Assembly: GCA_963709995.1 (NCBI GenBank)
Contig: CAVPYN010000019.1
Span: 62,001-126,000 of the forward strand
Reading direction: 5' to 3'
DNA from: JAUIIK01 sp963709995
Lineage (GTDB): Bacteria > Chloroflexota > Chloroflexia > Thermomicrobiales > CFX8
Length of the DNA stretch: 64,000 nt
Shown piece after piece: positions 44,611 through 53,164 of this stretch (its first letter is position 1; every line of letters begins with the position of its first letter). Below the pieces are notes generated by a model. It saw only the letters and a list, made by a program, of their open reading frames with translations, did no database searches and was not told the origin of the DNA. Position numbers and translations under genes: made by a program.

Positions 44611-45136
44611 GAGCTTTTTGAGGAGGGCGATCGCCGGTTATCTCGGCGATCGCCTCGTTCAATCGCTCGACATCGAGGTTCCCGATGTAGCGATCGTGAT
44701 CGAATTGCACGATCGGAGCCATGTCGCAGATCCCGAGACACCCGTTGACGATCTGAACGGTGAGCTTTCCATCCGGTGTCGTGCCACCTTGCGTAACGCC
44801 GTACTTATCGCGCAGTTCATTGATGAGTTTCTGACTGCCACCCACAAAACAAGCTGCCCCGTGGCAGAGCAGCATAAAATGCTCGCCCGGAGGCTCTGTC
44901 CGGAAATCAGCGTAAAAGGTCAGTAGTCCGAAGATCCTATTGATCGTAACGCCAAGGTGATCAGCAATGATTCGTGCAGCCTCAATCGGCACCCAACCCA
45001 TTTCGTGCTGCACATGCTGGAGCGCGCCGAGGATCAGTTCCTGAGCTTCCTCATGGTCTTGTGGCTGAAAATGGTCGTCAAGGTGAACTCTTAGGCGGTC
45101 GAGGTCGCTCTGCTCCACTACCGATGTGTGTGCCAC
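44597..45136 (-). CDS. nuoE: NuoE-like 2Fe-2S subunit
   Basis: The 179-residue thioredoxin-like ferredoxin subunit accepts electrons next to NuoF. LGVTINRIFGLLTFYADF is the family core, and the 2Fe-2S ligands are in LLCHGAACF and VNGCLGICDMAP. An N-terminal helical part (EAQELILGALQHVQHEMG) is usual. It ends within the nuoF start. Together the two genes form a diaphorase module of the kind that serves NAD-linked formate dehydrogenases, bidirectional hydrogenases or complex I. Confidence 0.92.
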   Translation of the reverse strand: MAHTSVVEQSDLDRLRVHLDDHFQPQDHEEAQELILGALQHVQHEMGWVPIEAARIIADHLGVTINRIFGLLTFYADFRTEPPGEHFMLLCHGAACFVGGSQKLINELRDKYGVTQGGTTPDGKLTVQIVNGCLGICDMAPIVQFDHDRYIGNLDVERLNEAIAEITGDRPPQKAHDTN

Positions 45137-45284
45137 GCTGTGTCTCCCGCCGTTCCAACATTCACGCTATTTGGGCGCGTGCTTCAACCGCTGGCGAGTA
45201 TAGCAAGGATGTGGGCGCTTCGCGGGATGCCTGTGCTTTCCCGACGAAGCGATTTAGACTGTGAGCGAAGATGGCACGGGGTCT

Positions 45285-45518
45285 CTATTCGACAGTTGCC
45301 TGGCATGCTGCGACGATCTTTGCCCGCAAATCTCGTGGCGCATGAACGGTTCTGGCGGCGTCTCCGATGAATCGTAAGACACCGGCCTCATACTCGAAGT
45401 GCTTCGCACACGGCGGGCACCTCTCCAGATGTTCGTTAACTTCCAAAACCTCTTGTTCGGTCAACTCGCGATCAAGGAACGGGTAGAGGCGTTCGATCGT
45501 CATCCTGCAATTAATCAT
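45285..45518 (-). CDS. Zinc-finger anti-sigma factor (RsrA/ZAS type)
   Basis: The 77-residue protein has the ZAS motif HLERCPPC (HxxxCxxC) after a helical start with an extra cysteine (MINCRMTIERLYPFLDREL). This matches redox-sensing anti-sigma factors such as RsrA, where oxidation of the zinc cysteines releases the sigma factor. Its ATG overlaps the sigma gene stop by eight bases (ATGATTAA), a coupled arrangement. No membrane helix follows, so it is a soluble cytoplasmic sensor. Confidence 0.85.
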   Translation of the reverse strand: MINCRMTIERLYPFLDRELTEQEVLEVNEHLERCPPCAKHFEYEAGVLRFIGDAARTVHAPRDLRAKIVAACQATVE

Positions 45519-46149
45519 CCTGCATCGAATCCTTGATGTAACCTTCTGCGACTGCGAAGTCATACAGGTTGCGCTGCAGCCTTCGTCGCGCACGATACAA
45601 CCGTGACATGACTGTTCCTACCGGAATGTCCATGATTTCTGCAATTTCACGATAGGAAAATCCTTCGATATCAGCTAGCACGACCACTTCACGGAAGTCG
45701 TCCGACAAATCGTCCAGCGCTTCAATGACATCGCCAGCCGTCAACCTGCTTAGGACGACGTCCTCAGGACGATCGGACGTCGGTTGCACGCCAGAGTCAA
45801 TCAGATGGTCGTAGAGGTAGAACTCTTCCATATCATCTAGCGACGCGCTCGTCGGTCTACGTGACCGTTTCCGATATTCATTTATGTACGCATTTGTCAT
45901 GATCCGGAAGATCCAGGCCCGAAGGTTTGTGCCCACCTTGAACTGGTGGAGCGAGCGAAAGGCTCGCAAGTACGCTTCTTGAACTAGATCTTCCGCATCC
46001 GCCGGGTTGCGCGTCATTCGTAGCGCCGTCCGGTACAGGGAATCGATGTAGCTGAGCGCCTCAGCTTCGAGTTCAGCCCGTACTTCTGGAGCTACGCCTG
46101 GCGCGATCCCGTTTCTGACCGCCTCCGTACCTGTCAAACATCCAGCCAT
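45511..46149 (-). CDS. ECF sigma factor (SigR/SigH-like)
   Basis: The 212-residue protein has region 2 (TALRMTRNPADAEDLVQEAYL, in part, and WIFRIMTNAYINEYRK) and region 4 (FREVVVLADIEGFSYREIAE, IPVGTVMSRLYRARRRL). The pattern matches the ECF group that contains SigR of Streptomyces and SigH of Mycobacterium, which works with zinc anti-sigma factors in thiol-oxidative stress. The partner gene overlaps its end. Likely targets are thioredoxin and low-molecular-weight thiol genes; whether the CoA-disulfide reductase operon in this window is one cannot be decided from sequence alone. Confidence 0.92.
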   Translation of the reverse strand: MAGCLTGTEAVRNGIAPGVAPEVRAELEAEALSYIDSLYRTALRMTRNPADAEDLVQEAYLRAFRSLHQFKVGTNLRAWIFRIMTNAYINEYRKRSRRPTSASLDDMEEFYLYDHLIDSGVQPTSDRPEDVVLSRLTAGDVIEALDDLSDDFREVVVLADIEGFSYREIAEIMDIPVGTVMSRLYRARRRLQRNLYDFAVAEGYIKDSMQDD

Positions 46150-46237
46150 GGTGTCCTATTCCCGTCATTCCCATCACAGGGTACTCGTCCGGTCGCATCG
46201 TCGCGCCGGAAGCCGGATTGCTGTGCCTTATCCTGAG

Positions 46238-46765
46238 CTAGTCCCGTTTTCGTCCGAAGTCATCCAGATCGAGCGAGTCGATGAAATCCCGGAACGCAGA
46301 GAGACCCTCTTCATCAATCTCTTCGAAACCCTCTTGATCCGGGCCGCCAGCACTTTCGTCGTCGTCACTCATGGTAATGCCAGCGCGTTCCATAACGCTC
46401 TCATCCACCAGAATTGGAACCTTGGCCCGAACGGCAATCGCGATCGCGTCGGAAGGACGAGAATCTATTTGGACGATTGAGCCGCTCCGGTCGACAACAA
46501 TGGTGGCGTAGAAGACATCCTGATTGAGATCGGTGACGACGATCCGCTCGATCGTCGCGTCGAGTTCCCCGAGTACATTCGTCAGCAGATCGTAGGGCAA
46601 CGGGCGGGCCGGGTCAACGCCCTGTAGGACCATCGCGATGGCCTCGGCTTCAAATCTGCCGATCCAGATCGGTAGGTGCCGTTCACCGCCTACTTCGCGC
46701 AAAATCACAACTCTGTGCTGGGTCACCAGGCTTACGCGGATGCTTTCAACTACCGTCTCGATCAC
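46238..46765 (-). CDS. Bifunctional nuclease family protein (DUF151)
   Basis: The 175-residue protein matches DUF151: VILREVGGERHLPIWIGRFEAEAIA (in part LPIWIGRFEA), RPLPYDLLTNVLGEL, DVFYATIVV and the highly conserved DSRPSDAIAIAVRAKVPI. An acidic tail (SDDDESAGGPDQEGFEEID) follows, with UvrB/UvrC-like character. Proteins of this family have been described as nucleases in plants and Thermotoga; the role in bacteria is unclear. It starts at GTG and stands between lepB and the sigma factor gene. Confidence 0.88.
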   Translation of the reverse strand: MIETVVESIRVSLVTQHRVVILREVGGERHLPIWIGRFEAEAIAMVLQGVDPARPLPYDLLTNVLGELDATIERIVVTDLNQDVFYATIVVDRSGSIVQIDSRPSDAIAIAVRAKVPILVDESVMERAGITMSDDDESAGGPDQEGFEEIDEEGLSAFRDFIDSLDLDDFGRKRD

Positions 46766-46877
46766 GAATCGCTACCCTTCTGGCCCTCTTTGGCGCGACG
46801 CACCGGGGTAAAGAACATGCTGCGACGTGTGAATGAATTGTACCCGCTTATCCCATGCTCGCGTCTCTGCGCGCGGA

Positions 46878-47657
46878 CTAATGTTGGTATTCCGGAGTCT
46901 GGAAAATCCCAGCGAGGCTGCTTGGCCAGTAGGAGATCCAGGCCCGTCCGATGATGTCTGAATATGAAATAGGTCCAAAGCTCCTGGAGTCAGTCGAATT
47001 GTTGCGATTGTCGCCCATCACGAAGAGGCTCTCCTCAGGAACAAGCAGCTCAAAGCCATCCGCGCGCCCCGGCCAGCTGGTGGACGTTGTGCCCAGATAC
47101 TCTTCATTCAGTCTGACGCCATCGACGTAGACGGCTCCATCATGAATCGAGATCGTTTCGCCAGGTAGCCCGATGACCCGCTTTATGTACGGCTTGTCGA
47201 CGGCGCCAATAGGCGGATCGAACACAATAATGTCTCCCCGCTGCGGAGGATGAAACGGATAAAAGGTGTGTTCACCTTCGCGTTCGACAAATGGAAGCAC
47301 GTTGACCACTTCGTTCAGGTCAAAGCTCGAGTAGATTTGCCGGTTCACGAGCAACATCTCGCCGGTGTCGAGCGTTGGTTCCATTGACAGGCCATCCACG
47401 CGGAAGTTCAGGACGACCGACCGCACAGCCAGAAAAATAAGGAGGGCGAGCACAAGCGTCTCGGTAATCTCCCAGAGAACCCCCCCAGTGTTTTCGTTCT
47501 CAGCGGATATTGCTGCTGATTCCTGATCAACCTGATCCGCAGTGTCATTGCTTCTGAACGTGGCGTTGATTCGATTCTCGATACTCCCGGGTGGTGCGTG
47601 GCGGGCCGACGATGGCTCGTGCGGCGATGCGTTGTAAGGATGTCGATCGTCTGTCAT
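46878..47657 (-). CDS. lepB: Signal peptidase I
   Basis: The 259-residue membrane protease cleaves signal peptides of exported proteins. One transmembrane helix (TETLVLALLIFLAVRSVVL) is near residue 65; the catalytic serine is in VDGLSMEPTL and the lysine in YIKRVIGLPGETI; GDNRNNSTDSRSFG is the last conserved box. The N-terminal cytoplasmic part of about 60 residues is long and polar. The open frame begins further upstream, but GGAG lies at a good distance before ATG 47657 (MTDDRHPY). It is divergent from the protein kinase gene. Confidence 0.93.
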   Translation of the reverse strand: MTDDRHPYNASPHEPSSARHAPPGSIENRINATFRSNDTADQVDQESAAISAENENTGGVLWEITETLVLALLIFLAVRSVVLNFRVDGLSMEPTLDTGEMLLVNRQIYSSFDLNEVVNVLPFVEREGEHTFYPFHPPQRGDIIVFDPPIGAVDKPYIKRVIGLPGETISIHDGAVYVDGVRLNEEYLGTTSTSWPGRADGFELLVPEESLFVMGDNRNNSTDSRSFGPISYSDIIGRAWISYWPSSLAGIFQTPEYQH

Positions 47658-47877
47658 CAGTTCTCCGGCCAGGTTCGTGGGTCGTGCAATCCGACTGCGA
47701 GTATACATTCCGTCGATTCCAGGGCTGTGAGGATGATTTGGTACTTTCTCCACATTGAGGTGCTCGTGTGCCCATGTATGCTCGAAGTTAGGAAAGATTG
47801 TCCCTGGATAACGGCTTCGGTCCACCTAAGTGAATCGCGGGCGGGACGGAAGGGTTACTTGTGATGGGCGACTGCCA

Positions 47878-49980
47878 GTGACTAGGGCTGCTGCCAAGAG
47901 GAAAGAAAACCCGAAGAGTTCGAGTTCGGGGGTTAGCCGGCCTCACCGGTCGCTCGCCGCTGGCACAATTCTTGAGGGACGCTACCAGATCCAGAAGATC
48001 ATTGGGCGTGGTGGCATGAGCACGGTCTATGCGGCTCGTGACTTGCGATTCGGTCAAGTCGAGCGTATCACCGCGATCAAGGAAATGGTCGATGAAGATC
48101 CTGATCCTGGCACGCGTGCCCTGCGACTGGTTAACTTCGAGCGAGAGTCGGCTCTCCTCGCGACCATCGCTCACGCGGCAGTGCCTAAGATCTACGACTA
48201 TTTCTCGCTAAGCGGCCTGGTCTATCTGGTTCTTGAATACATAGATGGGACCGACTTGGAGCGCGGGCTGATGACGCGCGGCCGTCCGTACCAGGAAGCC
48301 GACGTCATTCGCTGGACGCTAGAGATTTGCAGCGTTCTCCAGATGCTGCACAATTTTGAACCCGATCCGATCATATTCCGAGACTTGAAGCCATCGAACA
48401 TCATGCTTCGATCGAGCGGACAGATTGCGCTCATCGACTTTGGCATCGCACGCATGTTTCAGGGTCGTCAACGCGGCACGATGATCGGTACCGAAGGTTA
48501 CGCCCCGCCAGAACAATACCGGGGGATCTCCGACGCACGAGGCGATATTTACGCTTTGGGCGCAACGCTGCATCACCTGATGACCAATTCCGATCCTCGT
48601 CAGGAAGCTCCCTTTACGTTCCATGAACGGCCAGTCCAGACGCTAAATCCGGAAGTTAGCAATGAGTTCGCCGCGATCATAACCAAGATGGTTGAATACC
48701 ATCCTGACCAGCGCTACCAGACAGTCGACGATGTCGTTCGCGATGCCGAAGACCTCGTGTATCGAAGACGGCGACGCGATACGAGTGTATTCGATGGAAA
48801 GTCAACCTCTGGGCATGGTCCGAACACGGTCGATGTTGGGGACGGTGGTCCGACAGGCCTGCCGCAGACCTCCGTATTCACCGGACCGATCGACTCTGTC
48901 CGGACCTCCTTCGTTCCCTTCGAGCGACGGCGATCTTCGCGCAAGCGATTGCCTCGACGAAAGAGTGGAAATCAGGATCTGGAGGGTCGGATCGCCTGGC
49001 AGACCAAGACAGGCGATGAAGTACGCGGTTCCGCGCGGTGGGACGGGCGGTTGGCGACCATCGGATCCTACGATCGATACCTCTACGCCATCGACCCGGC
49101 GGACGGAACAGTAGCTTGGAAGTTTCCGACCGGGAAGGGGGTGGTAGCCCGCCCGGGTGTTGCTGGAAGTCTCTACGTCATCGGGTCGGAAGACGGAGCA
49201 ATCTACGGGCTCGATTCGGATTCCGGTGCATTGCGTTGGTCCTGTCGTACCGGAAGAGCGATCCGCTCCTCCGCCGCAATCTGGGAAGATCATGCGATCG
49301 TGGGCTCGGACGATGGATCTGTGTACTGCCTCGAGTCCGCGACCGGTGAGATCGTCTGGCGCTCCAGGCTGTGGGGACCAGTGCGTTCGTCTCCCGTCAT
49401 TTCGGAAGAGTCGGTGCTTGTCGGGTCGGATGATGGCAATCTGTACGCGCTCGATGTTCAGACGGGGAAGACGGTCTGGAGGGAGCCGTGCGGTGGTCCG
49501 GTTCGTGCGACGGCTGCAATAGACGGCGGACGAGCCTACGTTGCAAGCTGGTACGGCATTGTTTCGTGTTTTTCCGTCGATGGTGGACGCCGGCTGTGGC
49601 AGCATGGATTCGAGGATGGCGTAGCGTCGTCGCCGGCTGTCAGCAACGACGTCGTCATTCTTGGTGTTTCCGACGGAGCCCTGGTTGCGCTCGACAGGAT
49701 CGATGGATCGTCGCAGTGGGTTGCCCGGTTCGCTAACCAGATCACGTCAACTGCGCTGGTAGGCGACACCTACTGCTACGTGGGGACCGTTGACGGCGAC
49801 TGCCTGGCTCTCGATATTGTGAGCGGCGAGCTGTCCTGGAAGCACCGGATCGGCGGTCCGATCGTCTCGTCGCCGGTGCTGGCGGGTGAGGTCCTTATTG
49901 TCGGGTCGATCGACGGCAACATCTATGGAATCTCGCTCACAGAAGAAGAGATAGCCGATCTTCGAATAGGTCGGGAATAG
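47878..49980 (+). CDS. Ser/Thr protein kinase with PQQ-type beta-propeller
   Basis: The roughly 700-residue protein has an N-terminal kinase domain (about 30-310) and a C-terminal propeller (about 360-690). Kinase motifs are IIGRGGMSTVYAARD, the lysine in ITAIKEM, IIFRDLKPSNIML (FRD in place of HRD) and IDFGIAR, with GTEGYAPPEQ in the activation segment. The propeller has about seven repeats such as YAIDPADGTVAWKFPTG, YGLDSDSGALRWSCRTG, YCLESATGEIVWRS and YALDVQTGKTVWRE. The linker (SSRKRLPRRKSGNQ) is basic and contains no membrane helix, so the propeller should be cytoplasmic, unlike in PknD-type receptors. An alternative GTG start is at 47830. Ligand and substrate are unknown. Confidence 0.9.
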   Translation: MTRAAAKRKENPKSSSSGVSRPHRSLAAGTILEGRYQIQKIIGRGGMSTVYAARDLRFGQVERITAIKEMVDEDPDPGTRALRLVNFERESALLATIAHAAVPKIYDYFSLSGLVYLVLEYIDGTDLERGLMTRGRPYQEADVIRWTLEICSVLQMLHNFEPDPIIFRDLKPSNIMLRSSGQIALIDFGIARMFQGRQRGTMIGTEGYAPPEQYRGISDARGDIYALGATLHHLMTNSDPRQEAPFTFHERPVQTLNPEVSNEFAAIITKMVEYHPDQRYQTVDDVVRDAEDLVYRRRRRDTSVFDGKSTSGHGPNTVDVGDGGPTGLPQTSVFTGPIDSVRTSFVPFERRRSSRKRLPRRKSGNQDLEGRIAWQTKTGDEVRGSARWDGRLATIGSYDRYLYAIDPADGTVAWKFPTGKGVVARPGVAGSLYVIGSEDGAIYGLDSDSGALRWSCRTGRAIRSSAAIWEDHAIVGSDDGSVYCLESATGEIVWRSRLWGPVRSSPVISEESVLVGSDDGNLYALDVQTGKTVWREPCGGPVRATAAIDGGRAYVASWYGIVSCFSVDGGRRLWQHGFEDGVASSPAVSNDVVILGVSDGALVALDRIDGSSQWVARFANQITSTALVGDTYCYVGTVDGDCLALDIVSGELSWKHRIGGPIVSSPVLAGEVLIVGSIDGNIYGISLTEEEIADLRIGRE

Positions 49981-49996
49981 GAAGGGCTCTTGGACC

Positions 49997-50248
49997 ATGG
50001 CGATTCGCGCCCTCGTTCACATTATCAGCGAAGATGCAGTGCTCTGTGAACTGGATGAGATGCCAGATCCAACTCACGCATTCTTGCGCGTTCGTAATGC
50101 AACCAGGAAAGATGGAAAGCCACTCCCGATGGTCGATGAGCGAGCAACCAGTATTGCCTATCCCTGGTCTAGAATATCTTATGTAGAGTTTTTCAACGAG
50201 GATGCGCCTCGAGAGGCGGTGTTGGGCTTCTTCCGCGAGAACGCCTGA
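49997..50248 (+). CDS. Small conserved-looking hypothetical protein
   Basis: An 83-residue protein begins MAIRALVHIISEDAVLCELD, continues with AFLRVRNATRKDGKPLP and ends with YPWSRISYVEFFNED. It looks like a small beta-rich domain. A GGAAGGG element precedes the ATG, which lies 16 bp after the kinase stop, so it is probably co-transcribed. A perfect terminator follows. The family is not recognised. Confidence 0.7.
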   Translation: MAIRALVHIISEDAVLCELDEMPDPTHAFLRVRNATRKDGKPLPMVDERATSIAYPWSRISYVEFFNEDAPREAVLGFFRENA

Positions 50249-50280
50249 ATCTGATTTGCTATTCGATGACTGCTGAACGA

Positions 50281-50310
50281 CGAACGCCCCGGTAGGTACC
50301 GGGGCGTTCG
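50281..50310. terminator. Bidirectional terminator
   Basis: CGAACGCCCCGG (50281-50292), loop TAGGTA and CCGGGGCGTTCG (50299-50310) form a perfect 12-bp hairpin between the converging kinase unit and tatA. TCTAGCGACGTTTCTTTG follows on the plus strand. Confidence 0.8.
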
Positions 50311-50341
50311 TCTAGCGACGTTTCTTTGCTTACTTAGCTTC

Positions 50342-50581
50342 TTAGAGTTCTTCCTTGGCCGGCTCACTGGTTGACGTTGAAGTCGTGGTGTTGGTGTTCG
50401 ATTCGATCTGAGCCGGTGTAGATGTGCTTTCGACCTGGGCTTCATCGTCTTTCGAGGAACTTTCGCGGAATTCCCGAATTCCCTGACCAAGGGCCCCACC
50501 TATCTGGGGCAGTTTACCCACGCCGAAAATGATGATAATGATTACCAGGATAATTCCTAGTTCGAGCGGTCCTACTGGCAT
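50342..50581 (-). CDS. tatA: Sec-independent translocase TatA/E subunit
   Basis: The 79-residue protein has the TatA layout: a short outside segment, one membrane helix (LGIILVIIIIIFGVGKLP), the FGxxKLP hinge and an amphipathic helix (IGGALGQGIREFRESS), then a polar tail rich in Ser, Thr and Glu. TatA oligomers form the passage for folded proteins with twin-arginine signals. tatC is not in the window. Confidence 0.92.
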   Translation of the reverse strand: MPVGPLELGIILVIIIIIFGVGKLPQIGGALGQGIREFRESSSKDDEAQVESTSTPAQIESNTNTTTSTSTSEPAKEEL

Positions 50582-50805
50582 TGGATTGCCCTCCTACATC
50601 TTTAGCGCTGGCGGACCGTCTAGATTGCTGCCTGCGCTGTCCGGAATCTCTTCCGCCCTCGCTCCATGGGACCAAACGATCCCATTCATTGCTACATACG
50701 GCACATATCGCGTCTTGGACGTGTCCCGACGCAGTCGATCTGATTGAGTATACCCCTCTCAGCCGAACTGGTAGGGATAGCCCGCCTGCGGAACTGCGAA
50801 AAGCG

Positions 50806-51027
50806 CTAGTAGAAGATCGCCGCTATGATGGCCAGAACGACGAACAGGACGACCATTCCAATCGTGAAATTGAAGAGCGTTTTCTCGATTCCCCGGCGTG
50901 TGTGATAGATCGAGCCGGAGTCCCCGCCGAAGGCACTGCCAAGGCCAGTTCCCCGAGATTGGGTCAATATGATCAATACGACGCCGATGGCAACGAGAAT
51001 CTGCGCGATGTCAATGGCCGTTTGCAA
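50806..51027 (-). CDS. secG: Preprotein translocase subunit SecG
   Basis: The 73-residue protein has two membrane helices (AQILVAIGVVLIILTQ and FTIGMVVLFVVLAIIAAIFY) with the conserved loop GTGLGSAFGGDSGSIYHTRRG between them, as in SecG. It supports the SecYEG channel. Its position directly after tpiA is a common arrangement in many bacteria (pgk-tpiA-secG). Confidence 0.93.
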   Translation of the reverse strand: MQTAIDIAQILVAIGVVLIILTQSRGTGLGSAFGGDSGSIYHTRRGIEKTLFNFTIGMVVLFVVLAIIAAIFY

Positions 51028-51072
51028 GGACTTCTCCTACAGGGTTTCGGTGCGTCACCGTTCGAGAGCATA

Positions 51073-51837
51073 CTATATCGTAACGGTAGCCGCCGCTGCA
51101 TCCAGGAGTTGAAGGAAGGAATCCGCGTCAAGGCTTGCCCCGCCCACTAATCCCCCGTCGATGTCAGGGCAGCTGAAGAGTTCGCTGGCGTTTGTGGGAG
51201 AGACGCTTCCGCCGTAGAGCACCCGCATATTTTGCCCGGCGTCGCCATAGCGGTCCGCGAGCCAACCTCGCACCATCGCGCACATTTCCTGGGCGTCATC
51301 GGCGGATGCGGCAACGCCGGTGCCGATCGCCCAGACCGGCTCGTAGGCCACGACGAGCCGGTCCAGATCTTCAGGTTGAATGTGTGCCAAGCCAGCTTCT
51401 AGTTGCTGGCGGACGGTTGTCTCCGCCGCATCATCCTGGCGCTGATCAAGCGTCTCACCGACGCAGAGGTAAGCGGTCAGCCCGGCCCGCTGGATCGCAT
51501 TGACCTTCTCTCCGACGAGGTGATTGGTTTCGCCAAAGATATGCCTGCGCTCACTGTGTCCGGCCAGGATAGCGGTGCAAATCTCCGAGAGCGCCACGGG
51601 TGAGACTTCACCCGTGTATGCGCCGGATTCCTTGACATAGCAATTCTGAGCGCCGACCGTGATGCCGGAAGACCCAACAGCATTCAATGCAGGCACAATC
51701 CATGGAAACGTCGGGAAGATCGCGACATCAACGTTGGTTGGCAATGGGCCGCGTGCGATTGCGGCGGCGAGTGCCTCGGCATCGCTGAGCCCCAGATTCA
51801 TCTTCCAGTTGCCAGCGACGATCATCGTGCGTGCCAT
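51073..51837 (-). CDS. tpiA: Triosephosphate isomerase
   Basis: This glycolytic enzyme interconverts dihydroxyacetone phosphate and glyceraldehyde 3-phosphate. The 254-residue protein opens with VAGNWKMNLG (catalytic Lys), has ILAGHSERRHIFGE (catalytic His) and VVAYEPVWAIGTG (catalytic Glu), and ends with VGGASLDADSFLQLL. It starts six bases after the pgk stop, so the gap-pgk-tpiA genes form an operon. Confidence 0.97.
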   Translation of the reverse strand: MARTMIVAGNWKMNLGLSDAEALAAAIARGPLPTNVDVAIFPTFPWIVPALNAVGSSGITVGAQNCYVKESGAYTGEVSPVALSEICTAILAGHSERRHIFGETNHLVGEKVNAIQRAGLTAYLCVGETLDQRQDDAAETTVRQQLEAGLAHIQPEDLDRLVVAYEPVWAIGTGVAASADDAQEMCAMVRGWLADRYGDAGQNMRVLYGGSVSPTNASELFSCPDIDGGLVGGASLDADSFLQLLDAAAATVTI

Positions 51838-51842
51838 GGCGC

Positions 51843-53024
51843 CTACTCCTCAAGCGCGGCAATCCCGGGCAGGGTCTTGCCTTCAAGAAATTCGAGTGAT
51901 GCTCCGCCTCCGGTGGAGACGTGATCGATTTCGTTCTCCATCTGGAGTGCATTAATCGCCGCGACCGAATCGCCGCCCCCGACAAGCGAAAAGGCGTCGG
52001 ATGCAGCGATGGCTCTAGCCACTCCGAGTGTTCCCTGGTCGAACGGGGGCCGTTCGAATACGCCCATCGGCCCGTTCCAGACCACCGTGCCTGCGTTGGC
52101 TATCGCCTCGGCGAATGTCCGCACAGTCTGTGGGCCAATATCGAAGATCGCCTGGTCGGCCGGCACTGAATCTACCTGGACGACCGCTCGGGCTTCGCCT
52201 GCTGCCTCCAGGCTGGGCGCGACAACGACATCGGTCGGAAGGGACAGGACAGTGCCTCCCGCATTGGCGCGATCAACGAGATCGCGAGCCTGTTGGGAAA
52301 GTTCCGGTTCAGCGAGCGAGGTGCCGACTTCGTGCCCCAGGGCCATCAAAAAGGTATTCGCCATCCCGCCGCCAATGAGAATCGCCGATGCACGTTGGAC
52401 AAATGACTCGATCACATCGAATTTGTCGGACACCTTCGCGCCACCGATGATGACAACGAGCGGGAGCTCGGGGTGGTCCAGCACGCGAGTAAGTGCCTCA
52501 ACTTCTCGCTGCATGAGGAGCCCCGCCGCCGCCGGGAGTTTCCGGGCGACTCCTTCCGTCGAAGCGTGGGCACGGTGGGCCGCCCCGAAAGCGTCATTTA
52601 CGTAGGAGTCCGCTAGTTCGGCAAGTTGTGAGGCGAATGCGGGGTCATTTTTCTCTTCCTCGGCGTGGAAGCGCAGATTCTCAAGCAGCAACACGTCACC
52701 AGGTTGCAATGCCTTCGCCGCCGCAAGCGCCGATGGACCGACACAGTCATCCACGAAACCTACTGGAGCGTCAAGCAGGGTCTGGAGGTGGCCGGCAACT
52801 GGACGGAGGGATAGTGCGGGCACGACGGCCCCCTTCGGGCGCCCGAGATGGGAGCACAGGATGATCGCCGCATCCCGCTCTAGCAGATACTGAATCGTTG
52901 GGATTGCCGCCCTGATGCGGGTATCGTCCGCTATTGCTCCGTCGCTGAAAGGGACGTTGAAATCGACCCGGACGAGCACCGTCTTATTACGCAAGTCCAG
53001 CGCGTCAAGTGAACGAATCGCCAT
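51843..53024 (-). CDS. pgk: Phosphoglycerate kinase
   Basis: This enzyme transfers phosphate from 1,3-bisphosphoglycerate to ADP. The 393-residue protein has VLVRVDFNVPF near residue 17, CSHLGRPKG near 58, LLENLRFHAEEEKND near 112 and the ATP-site VGGGDSVAAI near 365. GGAGG precedes ATG 53024 (MAIRSLDALD), which is the family start; the open frame continues upstream without support. It is between gap and tpiA. Confidence 0.97.
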   Translation of the reverse strand: MAIRSLDALDLRNKTVLVRVDFNVPFSDGAIADDTRIRAAIPTIQYLLERDAAIILCSHLGRPKGAVVPALSLRPVAGHLQTLLDAPVGFVDDCVGPSALAAAKALQPGDVLLLENLRFHAEEEKNDPAFASQLAELADSYVNDAFGAAHRAHASTEGVARKLPAAAGLLMQREVEALTRVLDHPELPLVVIIGGAKVSDKFDVIESFVQRASAILIGGGMANTFLMALGHEVGTSLAEPELSQQARDLVDRANAGGTVLSLPTDVVVAPSLEAAGEARAVVQVDSVPADQAIFDIGPQTVRTFAEAIANAGTVVWNGPMGVFERPPFDQGTLGVARAIAASDAFSLVGGGDSVAAINALQMENEIDHVSTGGGASLEFLEGKTLPGIAALEE

Positions 53025-53164
53025 CTTCAGCCTCCGGTTCCGCTCATTTGTCTGGGGTCGATCATCCAGAAAGGTTCTCAAGATGGCTCCAGGCTGCCCG
53101 TGACCAGCAGCCTGGATTGATCCGGAAATGAGAAATTGCTCCGTGCTGACGATCCTTCGTCCGA

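Noticed and set aside
48802..49605. 267-codon minus-strand frame inside the kinase gene
   Set aside because: It lies fully opposite the propeller repeats and mirrors their periodic codons.
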